Source: Enterococcus cecorum (GTDB taxonomy: Bacteria; Bacillota; Bacilli; Lactobacillales; Enterococcaceae). From it: a DNA stretch of 64,000 bases. Positions 1 to 7,996 of the stretch are shown here, in pieces; the stretch's first letter is position 1, and the number at the start of each line of letters is the position of its first letter. Position numbers and translations under genes: made by a program. Under the pieces are notes generated by a model. It saw nothing but the letters and a program-made list of their open reading frames with translations. It was not told where the DNA came from and made no database searches. The DNA is taken from the NCBI RefSeq assembly GCF_023221775.1, contig NZ_JAKUDS010000003.1, positions 62,001 to 126,000 on the forward strand, given 5' to 3'.

Positions 1-1825
1 AACTAAACTTAACATGGGAAAAATCGAAATAGCGAAAAATTAGATGATTCTTCTCCAATTGCCAAGTATGGACAGTTCCTTCTTTTAAATCTAAAAACCA
101 AGCTAATAATGTTTGGATATCTTGTATGATTAAATAAACATGATTGTGAATAGAATATAAATCTTTTTCTTCAACTAATTTCAACAATTCCTGATAATAA
201 TGGATTAATTGGTCTAAGTGTCGCTGCAAAGTTTGCGGTAGATTGGCTAATTTATGCTCAGTTATCTCATGATCTTGAACGATTGAAACCCACTGATCAA
301 ACACTTGATGTTGAAAATCACGTATTAAGGATAAAACATTTCTTATCGAACAGACTTGCTGATTAGGCGAATCATCTTTTATTACTTGCCCGATATAGCG
401 ATTCAATACCTGGATGTCAACTTCTTGATGATTCATTTTTTGCAGGGGTAATAAATACTGCGCCTCTACAAAATATAATTGTTTATATGAAAGTTTACTA
501 AATGTCTGCGCGGCTTTTGAAAGTAAAACATCTTTTTGTCTAAATAAGACAACTTCAGCACTTGCTAACATCTTCTCTCGTTGGTTGAGAAAATATGGTT
601 TACCGGTCAAAACAGCCGATTGACAATGAATCTCTTGGAAATAGGTATGGGTTTCATTGTACAGTCCCAACTCCACCAGTGAGCCTGTATCGGTTTGCGT
701 TAACCAGACCAAAATCATCATTTGTAATATAGAGATTAACTTCTGATCAGGAATTTTTACTAAAGAATGAGCAAACTTTTGCAAATCAATATACTGCTCA
801 TCTGGATAATAGTGAACTTGCTGTAATTGGTTCAATTCATGCAATGTTGAAGAAATCTTTTGCCAACGATTAAACCAAGACTCAGATTCATAGCCTAAAA
901 TAATAGGAAAATCTTCTTTCTCAAAAAAAGAAATAGGAAAATAGAAATTCACTGGTTGCAACAAATCTTCACTCACATCCAATGTCAATTCCGTTGGTTG
1001 CTCCTCTTTCATCATAGAATAGCGATTTTGATGGATTAAATTCATCATCTTCGCTTGCTCATTAAACATTGGCTGTCCTATCAGTTTCTCTTTGGCTTTT
1101 TTTGTCTTAGGATAATGCTTATTTAGCTGCACTGTTTTCTCTTCAGTCTGCTGCTCTTTCACCCAAATACCTTCAACGCATACTAATTTATCATGAGTAG
1201 TAGCGCTTTGATTATGTAGCTGCCTGATTTCATAGCTTCTTTGTAAAAATTCACCGGTTTGCATACTTAATAAATTGCAACGCTTGGAAATTTGTGACAA
1301 TGTTTTTAAGGGCAAGTGTTCAATGATTTTCACAATTTTTAGAAACAATTCAGCAGTCACCAAAGAATCACTATCCGCTTGATGAGGATTTGTATGCTCA
1401 ATCCCTAAATTCGTAACTAAATCATTTAAACGATAACTCGGTTGGGTAGGTAGAAATATTTGTGCGAGATCCACCGTATCTATAGCAGGAATCGTTAAGG
1501 CATCAAAGCCATATTTTACAAATGTATTGGACAAAAATTGATAATCAAAATGAACATTATGGGCCACAAAAATAGTGTCCGCCAATAAATTTTCAATCAT
1601 TAAGGCAACATCTTCGAAATAAGGTGCTTTCACTAACCTGCGATTGGTCAAACCAGTCAAATTGGCAATCGTTTTAGGAATGGCAAAACCTGGATTGATA
1701 TCTGTCGTAAAAGTATGTAAGATACGATTATCCTGCACCAACGTACAAGCAAATTGAATGATTTGATCTTTTTGCACATCTGTACCGGTTGTTTCTAAAT
1801 CAACAATGGCATAGATTACAGACAT
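1..1825 (-). CDS. dinG: DinG-family 3'-5' exonuclease with degenerate helicase region (partial)
   Basis: The gene runs off the left edge, leaving about 608 N-terminal codons; its ATG follows an AGGTG ribosome site. Residues 1-170 are a DnaQ/DEDDh exonuclease: DLETTGT holds the first acidic pair, HNVHFD the second motif and HQADSDS the catalytic His-Asp. Family DinG proteins of Firmicutes fuse this domain to an XPD-like helicase and have roles in DNA repair. Here the position of the P-loop, normally EAGTGTGKT, reads KEEQPTELT, and the DEAH box reads VEAQ (near complement 440-460), so ATP hydrolysis looks lost while the overall alignment (W...TDTGSLVEL) is still recognisable. S. aureus DinG is known to act as a nuclease rather than a helicase. 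The C-terminal helicase motifs lie outside the window. Exonuclease call is firm; helicase inactivity is inferred from motif loss. Confidence 0.85.
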   Translation of the reverse strand, partial: MSVIYAIVDLETTGTDVQKDQIIQFACTLVQDNRILHTFTTDINPGFAIPKTIANLTGLTNRRLVKAPYFEDVALMIENLLADTIFVAHNVHFDYQFLSNTFVKYGFDALTIPAIDTVDLAQIFLPTQPSYRLNDLVTNLGIEHTNPHQADSDSLVTAELFLKIVKIIEHLPLKTLSQISKRCNLLSMQTGEFLQRSYEIRQLHNQSATTHDKLVCVEGIWVKEQQTEEKTVQLNKHYPKTKKAKEKLIGQPMFNEQAKMMNLIHQNRYSMMKEEQPTELTLDVSEDLLQPVNFYFPISFFEKEDFPIILGYESESWFNRWQKISSTLHELNQLQQVHYYPDEQYIDLQKFAHSLVKIPDQKLISILQMMILVWLTQTDTGSLVELGLYNETHTYFQEIHCQSAVLTGKPYFLNQREKMLASAEVVLFRQKDVLLSKAAQTFSKLSYKQLYFVEAQYLLPLQKMNHQEVDIQVLNRYIGQVIKDDSPNQQVCSIRNVLSLIRDFQHQVFDQWVSIVQDHEITEHKLANLPQTLQRHLDQLIHYYQELLKLVEEKDLYSIHNHVYLIIQDIQTLLAWFLDLKEGTVHTWQLEKNHLIFRYFDFSHVKFS

Positions 1826-1901
1826 CTTTGCACCTACTTTCTTCATTATTTTGACGCACTCAAAGATAGTATAACGAATTTTTATCATTATGACAAAGTA
1901 A

Positions 1902-1934
1902 AAAAAAGACCTGCTAACCATTGCTAGCAGATCT
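1902..1934 (-). terminator. Rho-independent terminator of the cold-shock gene
   Basis: On the minus strand a stem of GATCTGCTAGC and the matching GTTAGCAGGTC is followed by a run of T. It lies just after the cold-shock gene and before the dinG start. Confidence 0.8.
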
Positions 1935-1954
1935 TGTACATGCAAATGAATAAA

Positions 1955-2155
1955 TTAAGCTTTCACTACATTTGTTGCTTGAGGGCCACGTTGACCTTCT
2001 TCAACATCAAAAGTGACACTTTGACCTTCTTCTAATGTTTTAAATCCTTCACCTTGGATTGCAGAAAAATGTACGAATACATCTTTTCCATCTTCACCAG
2101 TGATAAATCCAAATCCTTTTTCTGCGTTAAACCATTTAACTGTACCTGTTTGCAT
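1955..2155 (-). CDS. cspA: Cold-shock protein (CspA family)
   Basis: A 66-residue single OB-fold protein that binds single-stranded RNA/DNA and acts as an RNA chaperone in the cytoplasm. Both nucleic-acid-binding motifs are present: RNP1 as KGFGFI and RNP2 as VFVHFSAI. Length is standard for the family. The start is MQTGTVKWF at 2155, preceded at the usual distance by AAGGAGGA; an upstream in-frame ATG would add ten residues and would run through that ribosome site, so it was rejected. A long leader (2156 to about 2281) precedes it, as is common for cold-shock mRNAs. Which paralogue (CspA, B, C) cannot be told from one copy. Confidence 0.95.
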   Translation of the reverse strand: MQTGTVKWFNAEKGFGFITGEDGKDVFVHFSAIQGEGFKTLEEGQSVTFDVEEGQRGPQATNVVKA

Positions 2156-2484
2156 AAATAAAAATCCTCCTTGTGTATCACACACATAAATTAAAATTGC
2201 AATTCATTGTTTAGGGAAACTTGTGGAAGATGTTTATTTATTTTGAAACTAACTACCATAAATTACCGTTACAAAAACTACCTCTACATAGTAACATAAT
2301 TTAGAATAAAATGATAGGCTTTTTTGACTTTTCCTAAAATTTTCTTGCTTTTTTTTCGAATAATTTTGAATAATATCCGAATTTTCCCTAATTTCTCTTA
2401 TATAATTGTCTGTTGTTTCATACATTTTTATCTTAGTTTAGCTGTTATGAAAAAAATTTTTTAACAAAACTATCAAAATGTCGC
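2156..2484 (-). other. Cold-shock gene leader and upstream non-coding region
   Basis: About 330 bases without a credible gene. The part nearest the cold-shock gene is its 5' untranslated leader. The rest is AT-rich, with T runs and no clear open frame, up to the tRNA promoter. No RNA family was recognised here. Confidence 0.5.
2288..2296 (-). promoter_or_regulatory. Candidate extended -10 promoter for cspA
   Basis: The minus strand reads TGTTACTAT, an extended -10 (TG-N-TACTAT), with no good -35. It would give a leader of roughly 125 nt, a typical length for cold-shock mRNAs. Confidence 0.4.
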
Positions 2485-2513
2485 TTGCAAATTGAAGATA
2501 GAGAATGTAAAAT
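2485..2513 (+). promoter_or_regulatory. Promoter of the tRNA-Arg gene
   Basis: TTGCAA and TAAAAT separated by exactly 17 bases, ending 18 bases before the tRNA. It matches a housekeeping sigma promoter for a stand-alone tRNA. Confidence 0.65.
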
Positions 2514-2531
2514 AACGAGTGGTTCAAATAA

Positions 2532-2605
2532 GTCCGCGTAGCTCAGTAGGATAGAGCGCACGCCTCCTAAGCGTAAGGTCGGCGGTTCAATTCCGCCCGT
2601 GGACG
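2532..2605 (+). tRNA. tRNA-Arg (anticodon CCT)
   Basis: A 74-nt cloverleaf. The acceptor stem GTCCGCG pairs with CGTGGAC (one G-U), followed by discriminator G. The D stem is GCTC/GAGC, the anticodon loop CTCCTAA gives anticodon CCT reading AGG, and the T arm is GGCGG-TTCAATT-CCGCC. The base pair closing the anticodon stem is a C-A mismatch, otherwise pairing is complete. CCA is not encoded. It stands alone, with its own promoter and a terminator immediately downstream. Confidence 0.95.
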
Positions 2606-2616
2606 TTTAACATCGC

Positions 2617-2660
2617 AAAACAGGTAGCTTCCAAGTCCAATCAGAAGCTACCTGTTTTTT
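2617..2660. terminator. Bidirectional terminator between tRNA-Arg and the DEAD-box gene
   Basis: An inverted repeat AACAGGTAGCTTC / GAAGCTACCTGTT flanked by A and T runs serves the convergent tRNA and helicase genes. Confidence 0.85.
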
Positions 2661-2664
2661 ATAC

Positions 2665-3789
2665 TTATTTACGAGAAGTCGTAATCTTGCCTGCATATAA
2701 ATAATATTCCTTTGCAGATAATTGCTGTTTCGCTAAAAACTTATTGAATTCCTTCACTTCACGTTCTTCGAGAAGTGTTACTACAAAACCAGCTTTCCCC
2801 ATTCTTCCAACTCTTCCGCTTCGATGCATGTATGTTTTTTCGTCATGAATAAACTCCATATTGACGACCAAGGATAAATCATCAATATCTAGACCTCGCG
2901 TAGCAACATCCGTACATAGAAGTAATTTTGCTTGATGTTGTCTAAAAGCATGTAAAGCAATTTTACGTAACTGGGCGCTCTGATCTGAAGCTAAGGAAGC
3001 CACAGGTATGCGATGATAAATCAATTTATCTTCCATCGCACCCAATTCACTCAAACGATTGAAAAAGACAAGTGCATTGATATCTTCTATGTTCCCCAAT
3101 CGTCGTAAAAAATCTAAACGGTCTCTTTTAGGCCAAACAATATATCCGTGTTCGATTGTTCCTTTCGAAGTATCTTCAGCTGTCACATCTATTAAGGTAA
3201 GTGATAATTGATAGTTTTGTAAAAATAACTCCGGTAAATGGCTACCACTAGCTGAAAAAGCCAATACTTGGACATTGTTATCCATCGCTTTTAAAATGGG
3301 TGATAGTAATTTACTTTCTTGGTTACTTTTTAATAATTGATCTGCTTCATCAAGGACTAGGGTTTTCACCTGATGTAATTTTAACTTTTTCTGTTGATGT
3401 AGTTCTGCGATTCTACCAGCAGTACCAATTACCACTTCTGGTCGTTGTTTTAATTTTTCAATTTGGCGTTTGATGTTCGCGCCACCAATTAAGCTTTGAA
3501 CTTTTAAACCTAGGTCTTTTGCCCATAATCGAGTAACATCAGTGACTTGCATGGCCAGTTCTTGTGTCGCGGTTATAACGACCAGCTGAACCCCTTGATT
3601 AGGAAATACTTTCAAAAGACTAGGTAAAAGGTAGGCGATGGTTTTACCAGAACCGGTTGGTGAAACACCCACGATAGATTTTCCTTCTTTGATGGGATTG
3701 AATACTTTCTCCTGAATTTTTGTTGGTGTTTGAAAACCTTCAGATTGCCATCTAGCTTGCCATATCTCAGGCAGTTGGTTGATATCCAT
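2665..3789 (-). CDS. DEAD-box RNA helicase, short YfmL-like type
   Basis: A 374-residue ATP-dependent RNA helicase made of the two RecA-like domains and almost nothing else. The Q motif is around residues 19-26 (FQTPTKIQ), Walker A is SPTGSGKT (43-50), DEAD is at 147-150, motif III appears as SAS (179-181), TDVATRGLD is at 293-301 and HRSGRVGR at 322-329. There is no basic C-terminal tail, and the length matches B. subtilis YfmL, a helicase linked to 50S ribosome maturation; assignment to that subgroup rests on length and layout only. The ATG at 3789 follows GGAGGG. It is a single-gene unit ending at a terminator shared with tRNA-Arg and divergent from dacA. Confidence 0.9.
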   Translation of the reverse strand: MDINQLPEIWQARWQSEGFQTPTKIQEKVFNPIKEGKSIVGVSPTGSGKTIAYLLPSLLKVFPNQGVQLVVITATQELAMQVTDVTRLWAKDLGLKVQSLIGGANIKRQIEKLKQRPEVVIGTAGRIAELHQQKKLKLHQVKTLVLDEADQLLKSNQESKLLSPILKAMDNNVQVLAFSASGSHLPELFLQNYQLSLTLIDVTAEDTSKGTIEHGYIVWPKRDRLDFLRRLGNIEDINALVFFNRLSELGAMEDKLIYHRIPVASLASDQSAQLRKIALHAFRQHQAKLLLCTDVATRGLDIDDLSLVVNMEFIHDEKTYMHRSGRVGRMGKAGFVVTLLEEREVKEFNKFLAKQQLSAKEYYLYAGKITTSRK

Positions 3790-3860
3790 ATTTCCCTCCT
3801 AAAAAATTTTATAGTTAAATTATAACACAAGAATGAATGTTTTCTAGTTCTTTGATTCTC

Positions 3861-3889
3861 TTGATTAAAAGCTTTTTGTTTGATACACT
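3861..3889 (+). promoter_or_regulatory. Promoter of dacA
   Basis: TTGATT, 17 bases, then TACACT, about 30 bases before the dacA start and just upstream of its AAGGAGGA ribosome site. Confidence 0.5.
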
Positions 3890-3919
3890 CAATTTTAGAA
3901 AAATTAAGGAGGATCACCT

Positions 3920-5218
3920 TTGAAAAAAGCTATCAAACCACTTTATTTCATCGTACTCACACTTTTTTTATGCTTGATTTCTGCAGTTCCTCTTTGGGCT
4001 GATGAAAACCAAGATACCTTTTCCATCGATGCCAAAGCGGCAATTGCTGTGGATGCTGATACAGGAAAAATCTTCTATGCACAAGATAGTACCACACCAC
4101 TACCCATTGCTTCTATTACCAAAGTGTTAAGTATCTATGTCGTTTATGATCAAATCAAAGCTGGTAAACTCAGCCTACAAGATCAAGTGACAATTTCCCC
4201 AGAATTAGCTAGCCTTAGCGTGCAGCCGGACTTATCTAATGTGCCTTTAGTGGCTAATGCGAGCTATACAGTAGAGGAATTAATTCATGCGAGTCTCATT
4301 CAATCGGCTAATGCTGCTGTTATGGCACTTGGAGAAAAAGTTGCCGGTAACCAAAAAGATTTTGTTGACATGATGCGGCAGAAAGCTGAAAGTTTGGATA
4401 TTCATGATGCAAAAATCATCTCGGTTTCAGGATTAAATAATAGTTATTTAGGTGATTTTAGCTATCCTGGAAGTGCGTCTGATGAAGAAAATGAAATGTC
4501 TGCCCAAGACGTCGCAATCATCGCTTCTCAATTCATCAAAGATTATCCCGAAGTACTCAATATCACTAGTACTGTACAAGAAACATTTGGTGCAAGCAGT
4601 CAACAACCAAGTTTAATGACCAACTGGAATCAGCTATTACCTGGACTTGCTATGGGAAAACCTGGGGTCCTTGGATTAAAAACTGGGACGACAGATTTAG
4701 CAGGGGCGTGCTTCGTCGGCATAATCGAGCAAAATAATCGCCGTGTAATCACAGTAGTCCTACATGCGAATAATCAAGAGAATGATCCTAGTGCTAGGTT
4801 TGTTGAAACGAACAAATTAATGGATTATGCCCTTAATCAATGGCAAGCTGTTGAAGTGTTAAAAGCCGAAGACGGTATTCCAAATTTAACACAAGTAGAT
4901 GTAAAAAACGGAAAAACATTCCATGCTGCAGTGACCAACCAAAAGAGTTACACATTATGGTTACCTGTTAATTTTGACAGAAACCAACTCAGTTATGAAG
5001 TAACACTATCTGAAAAAGTGATAGAAGCACCAATTAAAATCAACCAAAAAGTGGGGAACTTAACCATTTCTAACCCACAAGATCCTTATGGTTATCTACC
5101 TAACGCAAAAAATCCTTCTGTTACCGGGGCAATCATCACTACAGAATCCGTCCAAAAAGCAAACTTCTTTGTGATTATTTATCGTAATATCAAAGATTTT
5201 TTCAGTAAATTATTCTAA
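3920..5218 (+). CDS. dacA: D-alanyl-D-alanine carboxypeptidase (PBP5/DacA family)
   Basis: A 432-residue low-molecular-weight penicillin-binding protein that removes the terminal D-Ala from peptidoglycan pentapeptides outside the cell. Residues 1-27 are a signal peptide, cleaved near WA-DEN. The three serine-transferase motifs are present: SITK (Ser65, Lys68), SAN (129-131) and KTGT (254-257). A beta-rich C-terminal domain follows, and the last 18 residues are an amphipathic, aromatic-rich helix that in this family anchors the enzyme to the outer membrane face. The start is TTG, eight bases after AAGGAGGA. It is transcribed alone. Confidence 0.95.
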   Translation: MKKAIKPLYFIVLTLFLCLISAVPLWADENQDTFSIDAKAAIAVDADTGKIFYAQDSTTPLPIASITKVLSIYVVYDQIKAGKLSLQDQVTISPELASLSVQPDLSNVPLVANASYTVEELIHASLIQSANAAVMALGEKVAGNQKDFVDMMRQKAESLDIHDAKIISVSGLNNSYLGDFSYPGSASDEENEMSAQDVAIIASQFIKDYPEVLNITSTVQETFGASSQQPSLMTNWNQLLPGLAMGKPGVLGLKTGTTDLAGACFVGIIEQNNRRVITVVLHANNQENDPSARFVETNKLMDYALNQWQAVEVLKAEDGIPNLTQVDVKNGKTFHAAVTNQKSYTLWLPVNFDRNQLSYEVTLSEKVIEAPIKINQKVGNLTISNPQDPYGYLPNAKNPSVTGAIITTESVQKANFFVIIYRNIKDFFSKLF

Positions 5219-5229
5219 GTAAATGAAAC

Positions 5230-5276
5230 AAATAGGTGAGTATCCAACTTTTGATTCGTTAGATACTCACCTATTA
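5230..5276. terminator. Bidirectional terminator after dacA and the lipoprotein gene
   Basis: A 14-bp stem (AATAGGTGAGTATC / GATACTCACCTATT) lies between two convergent genes. Confidence 0.8.
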
Positions 5277-5289
5277 ATTATTATTCATT

Positions 5290-5970
5290 TTAAATCGTTT
5301 GACTTAAAGATTCCTTCATTACTTCTTCATCAGTAATCCCTATCCAAAATGCTGAAATTAAAGCATGAATATTTTCTGCCTGTGAATTTGGGATTTCCCA
5401 CATTTTTTCTTTTTGCACAATCTGCAACTGAACAATCGTAGGTTTTTTCACCTTGTCAACTTGCATGATTTGATGTACTAACTGTTCAAAAAATAACTCA
5501 TCTATTTTTTCATCATCATCAAAAAAGGATGCGTCGTTCGCAATTTTTCCGTAACTTTCCTGCAAGGCATTACTAAGGGCTGCTACAAAATCAATACCAT
5601 AAATTTCGTAGGTAACCAGATAGTGATGCTTTTTTTGCTTTTTCACAGATTTTACTTTATAATTCGTTTCTTGTTTTAAAGCATTCGTTAATGCATCAGC
5701 TAACTGTTGCGCTTGCTGATTAGACATCGCAGAAGCTTCAGTCATCTGGGTAATAAGTCCTTTAGAAAATTCACCATCTTTTGAATGCTTCATCTCCTTG
5801 AGTATCACACGACCATCCACAAAATTTTCGATAAAATCTTTCTGCTTTTTATTGTAAATAACACTTTCCACGAAGACTTGTGCTGCTTTCTCTTCAGATA
5901 TAGTCGGTTTATGATGACTACACCCTGACAAGATAAACAAACCTAATAATAGGATGAACCATTTTTTCAC
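5290..5970 (-). CDS. Predicted lipoprotein of unknown function
   Basis: A 226-residue exported protein with a lipoprotein signal: a Lys-Lys n-region, a hydrophobic stretch and lipobox LSGC, so it should be tethered to the outer membrane face by a lipidated cysteine. The mature part is rich in Lys, Gln and acidic residues, without a catalytic motif I recognise. The start is taken as GTG at 5970 because GGGGGAG lies six bases upstream; the in-frame ATG 15 bases further upstream would overlap that ribosome site. It is a single gene, convergent with dacA. The overall layout recalls small Firmicute lipoproteins of the DUF5105 kind, but I cannot establish that. Confidence 0.75.
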   Translation of the reverse strand: MKKWFILLLGLFILSGCSHHKPTISEEKAAQVFVESVIYNKKQKDFIENFVDGRVILKEMKHSKDGEFSKGLITQMTEASAMSNQQAQQLADALTNALKQETNYKVKSVKKQKKHHYLVTYEIYGIDFVAALSNALQESYGKIANDASFFDDDEKIDELFFEQLVHQIMQVDKVKKPTIVQLQIVQKEKMWEIPNSQAENIHALISAFWIGITDEEVMKESLSQTI

Positions 5971-6092
5971 CGCAATCTCCCCCATATTCTACCTATCCAA
6001 ATTCTATTATACTTGGAACATTCAAAAAACTCTAGCACCCCAGCATAAAACGTCCTATTTTTCGTCCTTCAATTCATCTCTTGGTATTTGAA

Positions 6093-6143
6093 AAACAAAA
6101 AAAACATCCGCGCTAATGATAAATACCAACAGCGAGAATGTTC
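6093..6143 (-). terminator. Terminator of the HD-domain gene
   Basis: Minus strand: AACATTCTCGCTG pairs imperfectly with AGCGCGGATGTT, followed by a run of eight T. Confidence 0.65.
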
Positions 6144-6171
6144 ATTATAAAATCATGATTGATTTAAAGAC

Positions 6172-6666
6172 TTATGCACTTACTCGTTGACGTTTTGCAC
6201 GGAAGTTGATCTTTTCAATCAAAGGCTGTAGCGCTTCTTTAATCGCACAATACTTATCAACCATCGTAACAACGTAACCTTCTTTATATCTCGGAGGTGC
6301 AATCGTTGCGCCCCACATATGTTTAATAATGATATCTTTTTCTAAATCAGATAATTCGGTAATTTTTTCTGCATTCTTAACAGCTATTCTAGGATGCATA
6401 TAAGCATGTGTTCCTTCATCGAACTTAGTGGTGCGCCAATCATAAAAGAATAAATCATGCAAGACACCCGCTCTGGCCGTTGCTTTTGCATTCCAACCAA
6501 GTTTCTTCGTAATTTTATAGCTATAATAGGACACACTAATTGAATGATCTAATCTTGTAGAATGAAAATGTTGCGTAAATTCAGCCAATCTTTGTACTTC
6601 ATCAGTAGCTAATAAATCACCAACATAAGACAGATATTCCAAATCATACTTCCATTTATTTGTCAT
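6172..6666 (-). CDS. HD-domain metal-dependent phosphohydrolase family protein
   Basis: A 164-residue cytoplasmic protein. The HD-superfamily pattern is present: an early His in LDHS, the HD doublet in GVLHDLFFYDW, later His residues in HPRIA and IKHMWG, and a final Asp in MVDKYC. HD proteins usually hydrolyse phosphate esters, often nucleotides; the substrate of this small conserved group is not known to me. An AAGGTGG ribosome site precedes the ATG. It is monocistronic, with its own terminator. Confidence 0.75.
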   Translation of the reverse strand: MTNKWKYDLEYLSYVGDLLATDEVQRLAEFTQHFHSTRLDHSISVSYYSYKITKKLGWNAKATARAGVLHDLFFYDWRTTKFDEGTHAYMHPRIAVKNAEKITELSDLEKDIIIKHMWGATIAPPRYKEGYVVTMVDKYCAIKEALQPLIEKINFRAKRQRVSA

Positions 6667-6756
6667 TCAACTTTGCCACCTTCAATTAAAATCTGAAGTC
6701 AGTATATCACTCCTCCGTTTAAATGAAAATGTTTTTCAACGTTCTTAATATTTCTT

Positions 6757-7524
6757 TTACTTTTTATGAATGAAACTATACATCATAATCCCTGCAGCCA
6801 CGCCTACATTTAAAGACTCCGCTTGCCCATAAATTGGAATATAGACACTTTCATCCGCGATTTTGATAATTTCTTGGCTCACACCTTGTCCTTCATTTCC
6901 CATTATTATCGCAACATTTTCATGATAAGGTAAATCTTGATACAGATGTGCTTGAGGATTTAATTCAGTGACATATACCTTGATATTGGCAGCCTTCATT
7001 TGCTCAATGACCTTAAATAAATCATCTTGTAACACTTTTAAATGAAACTGACTCCCTTGCATGCTTCGTAAAGTTTTCGTCGCATAAATGTCTGCACAGC
7101 CAGAACCCAAAACGACCCCATCAAAACCAGCGGCATCAGCGGTACGAATCATCGTGCCAACATTTCCAGGATCTTGTACACAGTCAAGCAAAAGCCATTT
7201 ACCCTTTTTGATTTCCAATTGCGGTTCATTGATTTTTAATACAGCAAGAATTCCTTGAGGTGTGGGTAAATCAGATATTTTAGCCATTACTTCATCACTG
7301 ACCAAAATCATTTGATCACTTAATTCTTTAAAAAAATCAAAATATTGTTGATAGGCTTTTTTTGTTACAAATAGATATTCCATTTGTGCCCCTTGACGAT
7401 AAGCTTCCTCAATTAAATGGAATCCCTCCATAATATATAGTTTTTCTTTCATTCGATCTTTGCGTCGATGTAATTTAGCTACTTTTTTTATTAATTCGTT
7501 TTTAGATGATAATATTTCTTTCAT
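6757..7524 (-). CDS. TrmH/SpoU-family RNA 2'-O-methyltransferase
   Basis: A 255-residue protein of the SPOUT class, which transfers a methyl group from S-adenosylmethionine to a ribose 2'-OH of rRNA or tRNA. An N-terminal substrate-binding domain (to about residue 95) precedes a SPOUT domain with a CVQDPGNVGTMIRTADA segment, the IMGNEGQG loop and an IPIYGQAESLNVGVA knot motif near the C-terminus. The start is the ATG at 7524: AGGTGG four bases upstream is its ribosome site, and the in-frame TTG further upstream overlaps that site. It sits divergently next to acyP-yidC, an order common in enterococci and lactobacilli. The exact target nucleotide cannot be read from the sequence. Confidence 0.9.
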   Translation of the reverse strand: MKEILSSKNELIKKVAKLHRRKDRMKEKLYIMEGFHLIEEAYRQGAQMEYLFVTKKAYQQYFDFFKELSDQMILVSDEVMAKISDLPTPQGILAVLKINEPQLEIKKGKWLLLDCVQDPGNVGTMIRTADAAGFDGVVLGSGCADIYATKTLRSMQGSQFHLKVLQDDLFKVIEQMKAANIKVYVTELNPQAHLYQDLPYHENVAIIMGNEGQGVSQEIIKIADESVYIPIYGQAESLNVGVAAGIMMYSFIHKK

Positions 7525-7585
7525 TTTCCACCTCAAATAATCTAAGTTCTGCTCAATATTATACCATAGTTTTCTGACATTTTTT

Positions 7586-7594
7586 TGATATAAT
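7586..7594 (+). promoter_or_regulatory. Extended -10 promoter of acyP
   Basis: TGATATAAT, a TG-N plus perfect TATAAT, about 30 bases before the acyP start; the -35 is poor, as allowed for extended -10 promoters. Confidence 0.6.
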
Positions 7595-7624
7595 AGAGTT
7601 GAATAAAATAAAGAAGGTGATTAC

Positions 7625-7912
7625 ATGTCACAAGCAGTCGTAAAATATCGGATGAATGTCGCCGGCGTGGTTCAAGGGGTAGGATTTCGCTACATGACCA
7701 AAATTTTAGCGGATGAAATGGGAATCAACGGCACGGTTAAAAATGAAATGGATGGTTCCGTTACAATTGAAGCAGTTGGTGAATATTCAATTATGTCCAT
7801 CTTCATCGAACGTGTAAAAGCATCACCAGCACCGTTTGGCAAAGTGAAAAAGTTTACAATTGAAAAAGATATGGGAATGCCCGATTACACGTCCTTCAAC
7901 GTAATATATTAA
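7625..7912 (+). CDS. acyP: Acylphosphatase
   Basis: A 95-residue cytosolic enzyme that hydrolyses the carboxyl-phosphate bond of acylphosphates. The signature GVVQGVGFR supplies the phosphate-binding loop and catalytic Arg, and GTVKNEMDGSV supplies the catalytic Asn. Length is standard. AGAAGGTGA precedes the ATG. It lies between a divergent RNA methylase and yidC. Confidence 0.95.
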   Translation: MSQAVVKYRMNVAGVVQGVGFRYMTKILADEMGINGTVKNEMDGSVTIEAVGEYSIMSIFIERVKASPAPFGKVKKFTIEKDMGMPDYTSFNVIY

Positions 7913-7931
7913 TGAATTTTTCGTGTGTACA

Positions 7932-7960
7932 TTGAAATTCAAGCTTAAATTTAGTATAGT
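7932..7960 (+). promoter_or_regulatory. Promoter of yidC
   Basis: TTGAAA, 17 bases, TATAGT, about 37 bases before the chosen yidC start. Confidence 0.65.
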
Positions 7961-7996
7961 ATTTCTTGTGTAAATTAAATGCAAAGGAAGAAACAA

